Numbered from the stretch's first letter, positions 7,749 through 17,157 are shown. The stretch: DNA of 64,000 nt from an uncultured Eubacteriales bacterium (GCA_902795275.1 CADBKQ010000028.1:1-64000); one strand, 5' to 3'. The notes: generated from the letters alone by a model not told the origin. Numbers and translations: made by a program.

Positions 7749-9656
7749 TCAGCGCAGCTCATGAATGTACGCAGTCAGAGCTTCCCTGTCGAAGAAATCA
7801 TTGTAGGACCGAATGAAACAGTCGGGATCAACGCCCTTGTCGACGTTGTAATAGGCGCCGTTTTTGACAAAGGAAATACGGATATCACCGGAAATTTGAT
7901 ACGCGGTACCCCAGGCCGTGGACAGCTGCCTGACGACGCAGCTGCCGCCGCCGGTGGTCTTTCCCAGCAACGTCACCCGTCCGTCTTCCTTGAAGGCCCA
8001 GGGAACCAGATTGCCACAGGAGAATGACTCGGGGGAAATCAGGCAGAACAGGTTCAGGCCGGATAGACTGTCATATTCATCAAACCGATGATCCAGATTG
8101 AGATCCGCCCGATAAGATACCGTAGATTCAGCGCCTGAAAGGGGATCCACAGCGGACACCTGCGCATCGCCCAGGAACCAGCAGATGGCAAACACCGCGG
8201 CGGGGGATGTGCCTCCGCTGTTCATGGACAGGTCCATCACCACATTCTCAATCGGGCTGTTTTCCCGGGTGATTTCCCGGTGCGCCGTGATCAGAAGACC
8301 GATTGTATCCTGCGGAAGAGCGCCCTGTTCATCCAGCGCATAGTAATCGGACAACAAACGAATGGAAGGATCGATGTCGAAGACGTCAAATGTGATGTAG
8401 GCAGTATCGCCAACTTCATAGTACGGAAGAACGGCGTCAGGATAGTTCTGCCGGATCTGAGCGACCGTCTCATACAGATCGCCTGACTGCGACATGCTGA
8501 ATCCGGTGTCCCATGTGCTGCCTGTATAGCCGACCAGATAAGAGTTGGCGTCAAATCCGGAATGCCCGTCATCCAGCCAGTATTCCGTCAACTCTCCGAT
8601 CGCACCGTCTGCGGCCGCAGCGTCAGGATCAAACAGCTTCTGCGTCAGGCCGGCCTGATTGAGATAGTGGGCAAAGCTCTGAACGCCGTGCTCCTCCTTT
8701 AAACCGTAGGTATAGTCCAGCTCCATGCACAGTTCGCTGTAGCCGTATGCCGACAAAGCAGCGCTGCGGTTGCCTGTGGGCCCTGCGTAATAAACCGCGC
8801 CAAGCGACTGCTGCAGCTGTTCCCTGTATGTTTCGATGGCATTCCGGCCATCCTCTGTCTGGCCGATGGCTTCCAGAATATACTGAAGCCTTTCCTGAAA
8901 GGTTTTCGTGTTTTCTCTGGATTCTATCCAAAGCTCATTTGTCAGCATTCCCGCTGTGTACAGCTTGTTCAGCAGCATTTTATCCGGGTGACTGATTCGG
9001 GAGACGTCGGCGATGATCAGTGCTTCCTGGTTAAAGAAAGCGGCTGAATTCTCCCTGGAGAGGGTCAGGAAGGAAAGCGTCTGCAGCGGCATGAGATATT
9101 TTCCGTCCTGGGCAATCATGGGAATGGCGTAGTTCTCCCTCAGTTTCATCAGCATGCTGTTGCCCCGCCGTTCCCGGCTGTTTGTCACACACAGCACGTC
9201 CGGCGAATTCGGATCAACGCTCGAAACGGAGCCGAGGTTGATGTACAGCCCGCTGGTATCCTGCCGGAACGCGACGGGATCGCTGAACACAACGGTTCCG
9301 TTCGTGAAATCGCAGGCCATCACGCTGCCGTTTTCCCGCTCAAGGACCACCGTTTGGCTCTCCGCGTCGGCTACAGCTGCCGTTACCTGATAACCTGCAA
9401 ATTCATGCTTTGAAGGAAAAAACTGATTCAATATTTTGACCCAATCGAACAGTTCCACAAAGGGAAAATCGGCCGCGTCGTCTACAAAATACAAGGGAAA
9501 ATCCTCTGTTCTGTTGTCCGATTCGAATAGGTAGAAGGGATAGGGCTTCATTTCAATTTCGTGAAAGCCCTCCGCCGGTTCGGACGTGGATTCAGCCGCA
9601 GCGCAGCCAAGAAGCAGCGCGAGCGCGGTCATCAGTGCCAGAACGCGTTTTGTCAT
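7749..9656 (-). CDS. S41-like peptidase lipoprotein (paralogue 1)
   Basis: This 635-residue protein has a lipobox LLGC (C18) after a short signal peptide and runs parallel to its downstream paralogue. Shared blocks include an N-terminal ERENGSVMACDF region, a central YGYSELCMELDY block, and the S41-like core VVMDLSMNSGG, SPESFSCGN and GKTTGGGS. AAAGGAGGAAACGCAC precedes the ATG. It lies 220 bp beyond the end of a two-component system on the same strand, which may control it, though a terminator separates them. Confidence 0.7.
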   Translation of the reverse strand: MTKRVLALMTALALLLGCAAAESTSEPAEGFHEIEMKPYPFYLFESDNRTEDFPLYFVDDAADFPFVELFDWVKILNQFFPSKHEFAGYQVTAAVADAESQTVVLERENGSVMACDFTNGTVVFSDPVAFRQDTSGLYINLGSVSSVDPNSPDVLCVTNSRERRGNSMLMKLRENYAIPMIAQDGKYLMPLQTLSFLTLSRENSAAFFNQEALIIADVSRISHPDKMLLNKLYTAGMLTNELWIESRENTKTFQERLQYILEAIGQTEDGRNAIETYREQLQQSLGAVYYAGPTGNRSAALSAYGYSELCMELDYTYGLKEEHGVQSFAHYLNQAGLTQKLFDPDAAAADGAIGELTEYWLDDGHSGFDANSYLVGYTGSTWDTGFSMSQSGDLYETVAQIRQNYPDAVLPYYEVGDTAYITFDVFDIDPSIRLLSDYYALDEQGALPQDTIGLLITAHREITRENSPIENVVMDLSMNSGGTSPAAVFAICWFLGDAQVSAVDPLSGAESTVSYRADLNLDHRFDEYDSLSGLNLFCLISPESFSCGNLVPWAFKEDGRVTLLGKTTGGGSCVVRQLSTAWGTAYQISGDIRISFVKNGAYYNVDKGVDPDCFIRSYNDFFDREALTAYIHELR

Positions 9657-9813
9657 GTGCGTTTCCTCCTTTGCAGATGCGTTGTGTGAGGCGGCGCAGG
9701 GAAACCGCCTGTTTCTGCCTTCCCATCCGTTCCTGAGGTCAAACGGACAAAAATATCATATCGCACCCCATCCATCAGATTTCCATCAAATCAGGAGAGT
9801 TGGAGAGGCTGAA

Positions 9814-9846
9814 ACAAAAAAGCCTGGGATTCTAAATCGCCAGGCT
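9814..9846 (-). terminator. Intrinsic terminator of the two-component operon
   Basis: AGCCTGG (9821-9827) pairs with CCAGGCT (9840-9846). On the minus strand the stem is followed by TTTTTTG. It lies just past the response-regulator stop. Confidence 0.65.
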
Positions 9847-9877
9847 GTTCTGTCTTGGAAAGCGCACGGAGGCGGGT

Positions 9878-10669
9878 TTACCCCCGTGCTGACAGGGATT
9901 CTGTATTGAATATCGCCCAGGGGTATTCCTCCATGTATTCCCCTCTGTATGCGTTTACGGCCTCCGGGTCATTCTTGAGGAAACGGTACAGATCGCAATT
10001 GACAAGCTCGGGCCGAATTCGCAGGAAGCCGTTCTTTATCTCCAGAATTTCCTCTATTTCCGCTTCCTTGAGTGTTTCCCGAAGAGAACGAATAATGACA
10101 TCCAGGTATTTTTGCCTGGAATAATCGTAGAGTCCTTCCTCCCACAATGCGGCAAAGATGCCGGGACGGTTCACGCCCCGCCCGTTCCGGTCAATCAGAT
10201 AGGCCAGCAATTCCTTCGCTTTCGTGCGATGAAAAAACAGGGTCTCTCCGTCCACAAAGATTTCAAAATTGCCGAAGGTCTGCACCACAATATGGTCTGA
10301 AGGCCGCTCTGGCTTTCGGGACCGGGCATAGGCCACTTCTTCTTCCAACTCTTCCGGATTGACAGGTTTGAGCAGGTAGCCGCTTGCGCGCAGCTTGATG
10401 GCCTGCACTGCATACTGCGGAAAAGCCGTCAGGAAAATGACCGCTGCGTCAGGGTACTTCCGTTTCAGATGCTCCGCCAGCATCAGCCCGGTGATTTCCG
10501 GCATGTCAATATCCAGAAGCGCCAGATCCACGGGATGATTTTCCAGCCATTCCATCGCTTCCCGGGGGCGGGTAAAGCCTGTGACGGAGGTGATCTCCGG
10601 CAGTTTTTTACACATGGTCACGGTGTCTTCCATGATTGGCAGCGCGTCATCCACACACAGAACCTTCAT
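9878..10669 (-). CDS. Response regulator, REC plus winged-helix output
   Basis: Residues 1-120 are a receiver domain (VDD at 6-8, phosphoacceptor D53 in LLDIDMP, T80 in LTA and the LKPV lysine near 100). Residues about 130-215 form an OmpR/SARP-like winged helix (FGNFEIFVDG, KAKELLAYLI), followed by a short helical extension reminiscent of a BTAD start. This is the domain order of SARP-type response regulators in Clostridia. Its start overlaps the sensor kinase stop by 4 bp. Likely DNA-binding regulator of nearby secreted or ABC genes, by context only. Confidence 0.85.
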   Translation of the reverse strand: MKVLCVDDALPIMEDTVTMCKKLPEITSVTGFTRPREAMEWLENHPVDLALLDIDMPEITGLMLAEHLKRKYPDAAVIFLTAFPQYAVQAIKLRASGYLLKPVNPEELEEEVAYARSRKPERPSDHIVVQTFGNFEIFVDGETLFFHRTKAKELLAYLIDRNGRGVNRPGIFAALWEEGLYDYSRQKYLDVIIRSLRETLKEAEIEEILEIKNGFLRIRPELVNCDLYRFLKNDPEAVNAYRGEYMEEYPWAIFNTESLSARG

Positions 10670-11982
10670 CGAACGGCTCCCTCCTGTTTCGATTCTCCAT
10701 CAGCCTGCGATGCCCGCGGGATGAAAAGCGTGACCTCGGTCCCTTCGTCCTGCCGGCTCTCTACGCGAAGAGATCCGCCGCACTGCTTTTCCAGCCGCTC
10801 CCGGACGTTTCGGATCCCAATGTGCTTTTCATCCGCCGTATCAATGGTTGAGGGATCAAATCCAAGACCGTTATCTGCGATGGTGATCGTGTGACCGGTT
10901 TCGTTTTTTCGGACGGTAATGTCTATCTGGCCGACGTCTCTGGCCCGCACACCGTGCCGGATGGCGTTCTCTACCAGTGGCTGCACGGTCAGCATCGGCA
11001 GCATGAAACGATCGTCTTCGATATCATATCGTATATGAATGTAGGGGAACATCAGCATTTCGATCTCCGTGTAAATCTTCACATGCTCCAGTTCCTGCTT
11101 GAAGGGGATCAGACCGGACTGGCTCAATGTGTCCAGGTTCTGCCGCAGGTATCTTGAAAACTTGTCGATGGTCTGCGCCGCTGTTTCCGGCGACTTCAGG
11201 CAGAGGCTGCGGATGGTGGCGAGCGTATTGTACAGAAAATGGGGTTGAATCTGCGACATCATGATCTGAATGCGCTGCTCCGCGGCCAGGTCCTTCTCAT
11301 GTGCCCGCACAAACTGAAAATGAAGCCAGATGTAGTACAGCGCGCTGCTGATCACAATGGAGATGGTTAAAAAGCTGACGGGCTGCTGCGTCTCATGCAC
11401 ACAGGAATCCAGCAGCAGCGAAAAGAGAATAATGGAAACCGAAAAAACCGGTATCCAGATCTCTTTCCGTTTGAGCGGATGGTAGTCACGCAGCGAGGAA
11501 ATGACCAACGCACCCAAAAGAAGCAGGCTGGAAATCATACAGCTGTTTCTCAGCACAGGCCAGCCGCCCTGGAACATGTTCTCCTCGTTGATCGTAAAGC
11601 AAATATCGGTAAACATCGCTGTCAGGTACACTCCGGCGTTGATGCCGATCAGAACCCACCAAAGTTTGCTCGGCTTCCGGGGGCAGACGATGTACAGAAA
11701 GAGCAGCAGGATGACGGGCCGGATGGCATAGCCGTAGATATCGATCACTTTTCTGAGCGTGATCATCGGGGTACCGTATGTCAGCAGATTGTCCAGGAAG
11801 TTCTGGGCGATCAGGCTGAAAACCAGCACGCAGATGATCAGCATGATTCGTCTTTTCTGCCTGAGAATGTACTGATCGATCCGTATCGCAATCGACAGGC
11901 CGATCAGAAGAAGCACCACGGGAAAAGCGGCAAGGATTTCCATATAATGTACATGGATAAACCGATACAAGGCTTCATGCAT
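10666..11982 (-). CDS. LytS/YesM-class sensor histidine kinase
   Basis: The 438 residues comprise about six N-terminal membrane helices (to residue 220) and a His_kinase domain with QIQPHFLYNT (phospho-His H248). The C-terminal HATPase domain carries QPLVENAIRHG (N339), DNGLGFD (370-376) and GIRNVRERL (389-397). The N-terminal helices probably sense a membrane or extracellular signal. It is translationally coupled (ATGA overlap) to the response regulator. Confidence 0.9.
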   Translation of the reverse strand: MHEALYRFIHVHYMEILAAFPVVLLLIGLSIAIRIDQYILRQKRRIMLIICVLVFSLIAQNFLDNLLTYGTPMITLRKVIDIYGYAIRPVILLLFLYIVCPRKPSKLWWVLIGINAGVYLTAMFTDICFTINEENMFQGGWPVLRNSCMISSLLLLGALVISSLRDYHPLKRKEIWIPVFSVSIILFSLLLDSCVHETQQPVSFLTISIVISSALYYIWLHFQFVRAHEKDLAAEQRIQIMMSQIQPHFLYNTLATIRSLCLKSPETAAQTIDKFSRYLRQNLDTLSQSGLIPFKQELEHVKIYTEIEMLMFPYIHIRYDIEDDRFMLPMLTVQPLVENAIRHGVRARDVGQIDITVRKNETGHTITIADNGLGFDPSTIDTADEKHIGIRNVRERLEKQCGGSLRVESRQDEGTEVTLFIPRASQADGESKQEGAVR

Positions 11983-12052
11983 ACTTGCTTCACCCCCTTC
12001 TGTATGATATGCTTTGGTGTTTTTTCATGGTCCCTGCAAACATCATGCCTTG

Positions 12053-12441
12053 TCAGTCATACAGGTTTTGCGCGATTTCTTCGGCGTCGATATTGTCTAT
12101 CGTATAAAAGGCGCAGCCGGTATCCGTATCCTGCACCGGCTCTCCTTTCGCGCTGGCCAGCAGAATGTCAATGGTAAAGCAGCCAATGTTCACAGGGGCC
12201 TGGGTCACCGCGCCATACAGGATTCCCATGCGGATGGTCGCTTTCAGCGTCGCGCCGGAATCAAAGCCCACCGCGATAACGGTGGCGTCGCCCGTGCCGC
12301 ATACGAACAGGTTGTCATCCGCGCCTTCTCCGCATAAAGCGGAGCCTTATAGCTGTCGGAATCCTCCGTGAACAGCGGATAGCTCCCGCCCAGCATCGTC
12401 TGGCTGATCGCAATGACGCATATGTTTCTCATTGCTCTCAT
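12053..12441 (-). pseudogene. Decayed sugar ABC transporter binding protein
   Basis: From the ATG at 12441 (AAGGAG eight bases upstream), one frame reads NICVIAISQTMLGGSYPLF, typical of the first strand of a type-1 periplasmic binding protein. Near 12315 the reading must shift frame to continue as DDNLFVCGTGDATVIAVGFD and then to a normal C-terminus ending at 12053 (TDTGCAFYTIDNI). At under 130 residues it lacks most of both lobes. So there is an internal deletion plus a frameshift. The segment just upstream (12450-12550) also looks like broken coding DNA. Confidence 0.65.
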
Positions 12442-12551
12442 GGCCAATCTCCTTTTCTGCTGATGCCGGGCCGCCCTGCACCTCCTTCGTCCGGTACAAT
12501 GCGCAGCCCTCATAGTGGTAACCGGCGTTGATGCCGTGCATATTCTTCAAT

Positions 12552-13066
12552 TTATTTACTGTCTGATGATACCAGGAATGTCAGCCGGTAAGCGTTTCGG
12601 GACAGACGATTATCTGTCAATAGCATAGAAAGAAACTCACTGAGCTGTTCAGTTTTACCGCACAGTATTGTAACATATCCAGAACTGTTTTTCCATGCCT
12701 TTTTTCCAGACAGGCGCAAAAACAAAAATACGCCGAAGGAGTCTCCTTCCATCGGCATGCCGCACTCTCAATTATGATGATCATTCTCCATCACATCGAC
12801 AAACTGGTTTTTTCTAAACCCGCCATGAATATCGTGGGAGATAGAGATCGATTCATGCAGAATAGAATCGAAGGAAACCTTGAAAAAAAGAAGGAGGACT
12901 ATCCTCATGAAAAAAAGCCCAGCGGCACTCATCCCAACAGTTCTTTCTGAGATGTTACAAAAATATTAAATCTTCTGCAAGCTGGACTATCCGCTCCGTT
13001 ACTGGTATAATGGTATCCGTAATACAACCCACATCTGGGGTTCACCCTGAAAGGAAAAACTTCATT
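12552..13066. other. Intergenic region with no convincing gene
   Basis: About 500 bases between the decayed binding protein and the Ntn hydrolase. I see only a strong plus-strand promoter at its right end, a 20-codon reading frame (12907-12969) with an AAGGAGG site, and a 68-codon minus-strand frame without family resemblance. Confidence 0.4.
12983..13011 (+). promoter_or_regulatory. Sigma-A promoter for the Ntn hydrolase gene
   Basis: TGGACT (12983-12988) and TATAAT (13006-13011) are separated by 17 bp, with a TGG just before the -10. The gene starts 56 bp downstream. Confidence 0.65.
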
Positions 13067-14185
13067 ATGAAAGCTCAGAAGACTCTCGGGGGACTCCTTT
13101 TCCTGTTTCTTATTATCTGGTTTTTGTTTCCTGTGGTTTCCATGGCAGAAGAGATGCGGCGCATTGACGGCGACGGCTACCTCTACTACATGGATTACAC
13201 CGATGATTATTACAGTTCGGAGGTAATCGCTTCCCTGAAAAGAGCCGGATATATTGAGCCCGGCTGCTCCACATTCTTTACCCATAACCTGGACGGTGAA
13301 CCCCTATCATGCCGGAACTACGATATTCAGCACCGCGTGTCCGGGGATGATCCAACGCTGACAGGGCTGAACTTCGTGCTGCACTGCAAGCCTGAGGGGA
13401 AATATGAATCCATTGCCCTGGCGGACGCCATATGGTGCGCCCCAAACGATCCTCTTTATCGGGCTGGCGGCCCGGACTTGGAAGGTTTTGACAGTACCTT
13501 GCTTGATATTCTTCCCTACCAGTGCATGGACGGCATCAACGAGAAAGGCCTGTTTGTTTCCATAATGCGGGTAAACATCAAGGAAGGCGACCAACCAGGC
13601 CGGTTCGGCGTTGCCGCAAGCATGCTGGTGCGCTATATGCTGGATGACTGTGCCAATGTGGAAGAAGCCATTGCCAAGGTAGACACTGCGATCGTCAAAC
13701 CGGAGGACTGGCAGGAGTGTCATATATTCGTGTCGGACGCTCAGGATCACTATGCCTTGATCGAAAGCCGCAACAGCGTCGTTTCTGTGATCGACACCGA
13801 TGTTGTGACGAACTTCTATCTTGGTTCCGACGATATGGATGATTATTTTAAAGGCGGGACGCTCCGCGAGGTACCCGTTGCAATGGTTGACAAGAATGGC
13901 AATCTTCTCTACCATTTCGGCTATGGCCATGGCTATCATCGCTTTGTGGCCATTGCAAGTCAGCTTGAACGATTCAGAAAGGACGGCCGGACGATGATGC
14001 CTGAATCCTCCGCCCTGGTCATCCTGCGAAGCGCCGTACAGAGTCCGTATACCGAGGCAACGGGAACTTCTATGACCCAGTACAGCGCAATTTACAACAA
14101 CGTGGAAAAGACTGTCAGCATTTGGCCATTTCAAAATTACGAAAAAGAGTACCAATTTGATGTGTCCGGAAAGCAGATCCAGTAA
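13067..14185 (+). CDS. Ntn hydrolase of the penicillin-V-acylase/C45 type
   Basis: The 372-residue protein has an N-terminal signal or anchor (LLFLFLIIWFLFPVV) and then GCSTFFTHNLDG with a candidate nucleophile C67, followed by RNYD (83-86). This C-S/T-x, G, R-N-x-D pattern matches choloylglycine-hydrolase and C45 Ntn enzymes that cleave linear amides (bile salts, penicillin V, acyl-homoserine lactones or acyl peptides). In classical members the Cys becomes N-terminal by processing; here that would need removal of 66 residues. AAAGGA lies upstream of the ATG. Secreted or membrane-bound; substrate unknown. Confidence 0.75.
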   Translation: MKAQKTLGGLLFLFLIIWFLFPVVSMAEEMRRIDGDGYLYYMDYTDDYYSSEVIASLKRAGYIEPGCSTFFTHNLDGEPLSCRNYDIQHRVSGDDPTLTGLNFVLHCKPEGKYESIALADAIWCAPNDPLYRAGGPDLEGFDSTLLDILPYQCMDGINEKGLFVSIMRVNIKEGDQPGRFGVAASMLVRYMLDDCANVEEAIAKVDTAIVKPEDWQECHIFVSDAQDHYALIESRNSVVSVIDTDVVTNFYLGSDDMDDYFKGGTLREVPVAMVDKNGNLLYHFGYGHGYHRFVAIASQLERFRKDGRTMMPESSALVILRSAVQSPYTEATGTSMTQYSAIYNNVEKTVSIWPFQNYEKEYQFDVSGKQIQ

Positions 14186-14341
14186 TGAAGCCTGAAGAAC
14201 CATACGATATGAGAATCAAATAGTTGGTACACAAGGTTTGGGCAGTACCACAATCTGTCCTTCAGTAATAATGCCAGGCAACCCTTTGACACATTAATTC
14301 AAGAAAGGAAGGTCGAGACTGCCTACTCGACGACAAGAACG

Positions 14342-15259
14342 ATGGAATGGGAAGTAAATCTGATTGAATGGCTTCAGAAAACGGTGGGAGACCTGAACGG
14401 CACATTCATATCAGCGCTGGGCTTTCTCGGCGGTGAGATGGGCCTGCTGCTGGTGGTGCTGATCATTCTGTTCTGCTGGAAGAAAGAAAGCGGAAAACGC
14501 CTGGCTTTGATTATCGCTGCGGTCAACAGCTGGCTGCCGATGATCAAGTCTGTCGTACTGCGGCCCAGACCTTATATGGAACATCCGGACCGGGTGCGGG
14601 GTGTAGCGGATGTCGGAAACAATGCTCCGTTGACTGATGTTGCCGCTCACGGTTATTCCTTCCCCAGTATGCACAGTGCTTCGGTCATGGCGTTGTTTAT
14701 TCCCCTCGCGAGGGAAGTGAAGAAAAAATGGATGTGGCTTCTCGCGTGCGTCATCATTTTCCTGGTAGGCCTCAGCCGCTCCGTCACCGGAATGCATTAT
14801 CCAACGGATGTTCTGGCCGGATGGGCGCTTGGCCTGATCTGCGTCGGGATCTGCACGCTGCTCGAGAAGAAAGTAAAGAACGAATGGATCCGGCATCTGA
14901 TCCTGCTGGGCTCTGTGCTGCCTGGGCTGTTTTACGTCCGGACCGATGATTACTTTACTGCCCTGGGCCTGATGATCGGCATCATTGCTGCCATCCATTT
15001 TGAGGAGAAGTTCGTGAATTTCAGCGATACCCGGAACCTCTGGGCGATGATCCTGCGAGTAGTCGGCGCGTTCGCAATCTTCATTGTGCTGAACAAGCTG
15101 CTGAAGATGCCTTTCAGCGAAGAGTTCCTCAAAGGTGGGACACTGGGAGCGTTCTTGATCCGCACAGCGCGCTATGCCATCATCGTTTTTGCGATGATCG
15201 GTGTTTACCCGATGGTTTTCCCGCTGTTTGAAAAGATCGGGAAAAAGGGGAAGGATTAA
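14342..15259 (+). CDS. PAP2-family membrane phosphatase
   Basis: The 305-residue polytopic protein carries the three PAP2 signatures: K69...RPRP (74-77), PSMHS (108-112) and SRSVTGMHYPTD (145-156). The catalytic residues are the last His/Asp pair and the central His. Such enzymes dephosphorylate phosphatidate, undecaprenyl pyrophosphate or similar lipids at the outer face of the membrane. Length is above the minimal family size because of three or four extra C-terminal helices. The start has only a weak ribosome site. Confidence 0.88.
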   Translation: MEWEVNLIEWLQKTVGDLNGTFISALGFLGGEMGLLLVVLIILFCWKKESGKRLALIIAAVNSWLPMIKSVVLRPRPYMEHPDRVRGVADVGNNAPLTDVAAHGYSFPSMHSASVMALFIPLAREVKKKWMWLLACVIIFLVGLSRSVTGMHYPTDVLAGWALGLICVGICTLLEKKVKNEWIRHLILLGSVLPGLFYVRTDDYFTALGLMIGIIAAIHFEEKFVNFSDTRNLWAMILRVVGAFAIFIVLNKLLKMPFSEEFLKGGTLGAFLIRTARYAIIVFAMIGVYPMVFPLFEKIGKKGKD

Positions 15260-15397
15260 AAAAATTATTGGCCGAAGCATTCCAAGATGCTGTTCTCCAT
15301 CACTACGTTCTCGCTTAAATAGGCTGTGAACTGCAATTTTCTCGCGTCACAGCCGGGTTAAGCGCCTTTCATGTGCGTCGCTTCGACGGTGCTTTTT

Positions 15398-15426
15398 CGA
15401 TGTCCCCTCTTCGACATCGCTTTTTC
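15398..15426 (+). terminator. Intrinsic terminator
   Basis: CGATGTC (15398-15404) pairs with GACATCG (15413-15419), followed by CTTTTTC. Probably ends the PAP2 transcript. Confidence 0.6.
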
Positions 15427-15465
15427 TTACGTTTCTGATAACTTTCCCCAGACCCTCTTGCTATG

Positions 15466-15514
15466 TGCGCCTTCTGACGGTAGTATACCTACCACTACGG
15501 AGGCGCATTTTTTT
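15466..15514 (+). terminator. Terminator-like hairpin ahead of a small gene
   Basis: TGCGCCT (15466-15472) pairs with AGGCGCA (15501-15507), followed by seven T. It lies 86 bp before the DUF6809-like gene, so it may be a second terminator or an attenuator for that gene. Confidence 0.5.
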
Positions 15515-15599
15515 GTGCTACGCAAAGCCAAGCTATAAGCGCGTTACGAAAGAGAAGGCACAGCCGGATGTCGGGAGAAAAAAGAGGAGGTTTATTTGC

Positions 15600-15878
15600 A
15601 TGCTCATGGAAGATTTGTACAGAGGGAAAATCAGCCCCTACTCCACTATCACAGTGAAAAACACGAGCGCCCGCGACAGACTGGACAAGGCGCAGGAGGA
15701 GCTCCTGGCGGCTCTCCCGGAGGAAAAGCGAAGCTTGATCGATGCCAGCCAAAACGCCTATATGGAACTGGTTATGGATGAAGGAGAAGCGGCCTTCGCC
15801 GAAGGCGTGAGGTTCGGCATTCGCCTGATGATGGAGATCCTCTACACGGGAGGAGGCACGGGGAAATGCGAGAAATAG
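15600..15878 (+). CDS. Small DUF6809-like protein
   Basis: I choose the ATG at 15600 because AGAGGAGG lies eight bases upstream. The 92-residue product has the pattern of Clostridial DUF6809 proteins: MLMEDLYRGKISPYS at the start, a central charged helix, and FAEGVRFGIRLMMEIL at the end. Function unknown. It overlaps the next gene by 13 bp, indicating one operon. Confidence 0.6.
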   Translation: MLMEDLYRGKISPYSTITVKNTSARDRLDKAQEELLAALPEEKRSLIDASQNAYMELVMDEGEAAFAEGVRFGIRLMMEILYTGGGTGKCEK

Positions 15879-16159
15879 CTGAGATGGTAGCGGGCATTCG
15901 TCTGGATGAGGTGGAACACAGGATGCAGTTAAGCCCAAAGGAGTATCCGGAGTATAGCGATTCCCTGGAAGCGGAACGGATAATCACCCAGAACCTGATA
16001 AAGAAATACGGGTTGGACAAGGTGAAGTTGGATCAACTGGTATCAGCAGTCAACGCCTCCGGTGCGGCCCTGGCAATCGAAATGTACATTGAGGGATTCC
16101 TTGATGGAGGGCATGTGGCGATGGCGTTTCATAAGAGGGAGATGCCGGATAACAATTAA
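15866..16159 (+). CDS. Small hypothetical protein paired with DUF6809 gene
   Basis: The 97-residue soluble protein has GGAGGCACGGGGAA before its ATG. Its C-terminal GAALAIEMYIEGFLDGGHVA resembles the helical end of the upstream protein, so the two may be distant paralogues. No known catalytic motif. Confidence 0.6.
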   Translation: MREIAEMVAGIRLDEVEHRMQLSPKEYPEYSDSLEAERIITQNLIKKYGLDKVKLDQLVSAVNASGAALAIEMYIEGFLDGGHVAMAFHKREMPDNN

Positions 16160-16200
16160 AGCGGCTGTGAAGAACCTTTTTCCCTTTCCACAGCAGCTTT
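16158..16200. terminator. Hairpin between convergent genes
   Basis: AAAGCGGCTGTG (16158-16169) pairs with CACAGCAGCTTT (16189-16200) with one mismatch. It sits between converging genes and could stop transcripts from either side, although no long T run follows. Confidence 0.4.
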
Positions 16201-16208
16201 AATATGCA

Positions 16209-16460
16209 TCAACTGACCAGATCCCCGTCATACCGGTGAATCCCACCTATTTTTTTCACGTTCCGATACCCCTTATCCTGGAGCATCAAAGCTACCCGTA
16301 GGCTTCGTATTCCATTGTAGCAGTATAGGGCAATCGGAGCATCCCGTTCCTTCACCTCCCGCATAATATCCGCCAGGGACATATGTCGAGCTCCTGGAAT
16401 ATGCCCAGCGAGGTAGTCCTGCTTATCGCGTAGGTCAACAACGAGATGTGAGCTATTCAT
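16209..16460 (-). CDS. Single-domain rhodanese
   Basis: The ATG at 16460 has AAGGAG nine bases upstream. The 83-residue product is a short rhodanese: DLRDKQDYLAGHIPGARH at 9-26, then the active loop YCYNGIRS, where the Cys carries the persulfide. It is a little shorter than usual (about 100) and has no signal peptide. Likely a cytoplasmic sulfurtransferase. Confidence 0.82.
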   Translation of the reverse strand: MNSSHLVVDLRDKQDYLAGHIPGARHMSLADIMREVKERDAPIALYCYNGIRSLRVALMLQDKGYRNVKKIGGIHRYDGDLVS

Positions 16461-16698
16461 TTGAGGCACTCCTTCCGTAAGGGGCGGGCGGGCTATTCTT
16501 CCTTTCACTATCGATTGGTGGACGGTCAGGCTATCGAGAAGGGTGATGGGGATGGCTGGATTTATTTGGGATATTATTATACCAGAATAAGCATGAAAAG
16601 ACAATGCGAATTTTGGGATGCAAGAGTACATTCCAGAGGGGCAGAAAAGAAAAAAACCGCCGGATATTGCTCCAGCGGGCAAATGTGCTTAAGTATAC

Positions 16699-17157
16699 TT
16701 ACCCTTCAATCAGGATGGTTTTCTTCTCAGGTGCCTTTTTCGCTTCCTTCTTCGGGATAGTCAAACTCAGGACGCCATTTTCGTATTTGGCCTTGATGTC
16801 TTCTTCGGTCACGCTGTCACCCACATAGAAGCTGCGCTGCATTGTGCCGGAGTAACGTTCCTGGCGCAGCACTTTGCCCTTCTTTTCGTCCTTCTTCTCC
16901 AGACTCTTTTCGGTGGAGATCGTCAGGTACCCGTTGTTCAGTTCCAGTTTGATTTCGTCCTTCGTGAAGCCAGGCAGATCCACATCCACCTCATAGTCTT
17001 CATCTGTTTCCTTCACATCGGTTTTCATCATGTGAGCGGCGTTTTTGCCGTAGAGGACATGCTCCGGGCGGTTGAAACCGCAGAAGAAGCGACGGTCAAA
17101 GTCATCAAACACATCCATCAGGTTTTCACCAAACACGGTGGGAAGATAAGTACTCAT
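16699..17157 (-). CDS. Hsp20/alpha-crystallin family small heat-shock protein
   Basis: I set the start at the ATG at 17157 (AAGGAA eight bases upstream); the resulting MSTYLPTVFGENLMDVFDDF is the usual N-terminus of Clostridial Hsp20. The alpha-crystallin domain follows (YEVDVDLPGFTKDEIKLEL near 60-80, then GVLSLTIPK), and the tail has the ILIEG end. The frame stays open upstream into a leucine-rich-repeat fragment, which is not part of Hsp20. An ATP-independent holdase chaperone. Confidence 0.9.
   Translation of the reverse strand: MSTYLPTVFGENLMDVFDDFDRRFFCGFNRPEHVLYGKNAAHMMKTDVKETDEDYEVDVDLPGFTKDEIKLELNNGYLTISTEKSLEKKDEKKGKVLRQERYSGTMQRSFYVGDSVTEEDIKAKYENGVLSLTIPKKEAKKAPEKKTILIEG

Larger units (their letters stand above)
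15260..15599. other. Intergenic region with hairpins
   Basis: No gene is seen. The region has a GGCTGTGA/TCACAGCC stem (15322-15354) and two plus-strand terminator-like hairpins, listed separately. An AGAGGAGG ribosome site for the next gene ends it. Confidence 0.5.

Noticed and set aside
12552..12758. 68-codon minus-strand frame
   Set aside because: No family resemblance and no ribosome site; it lies in a region of decayed genes.
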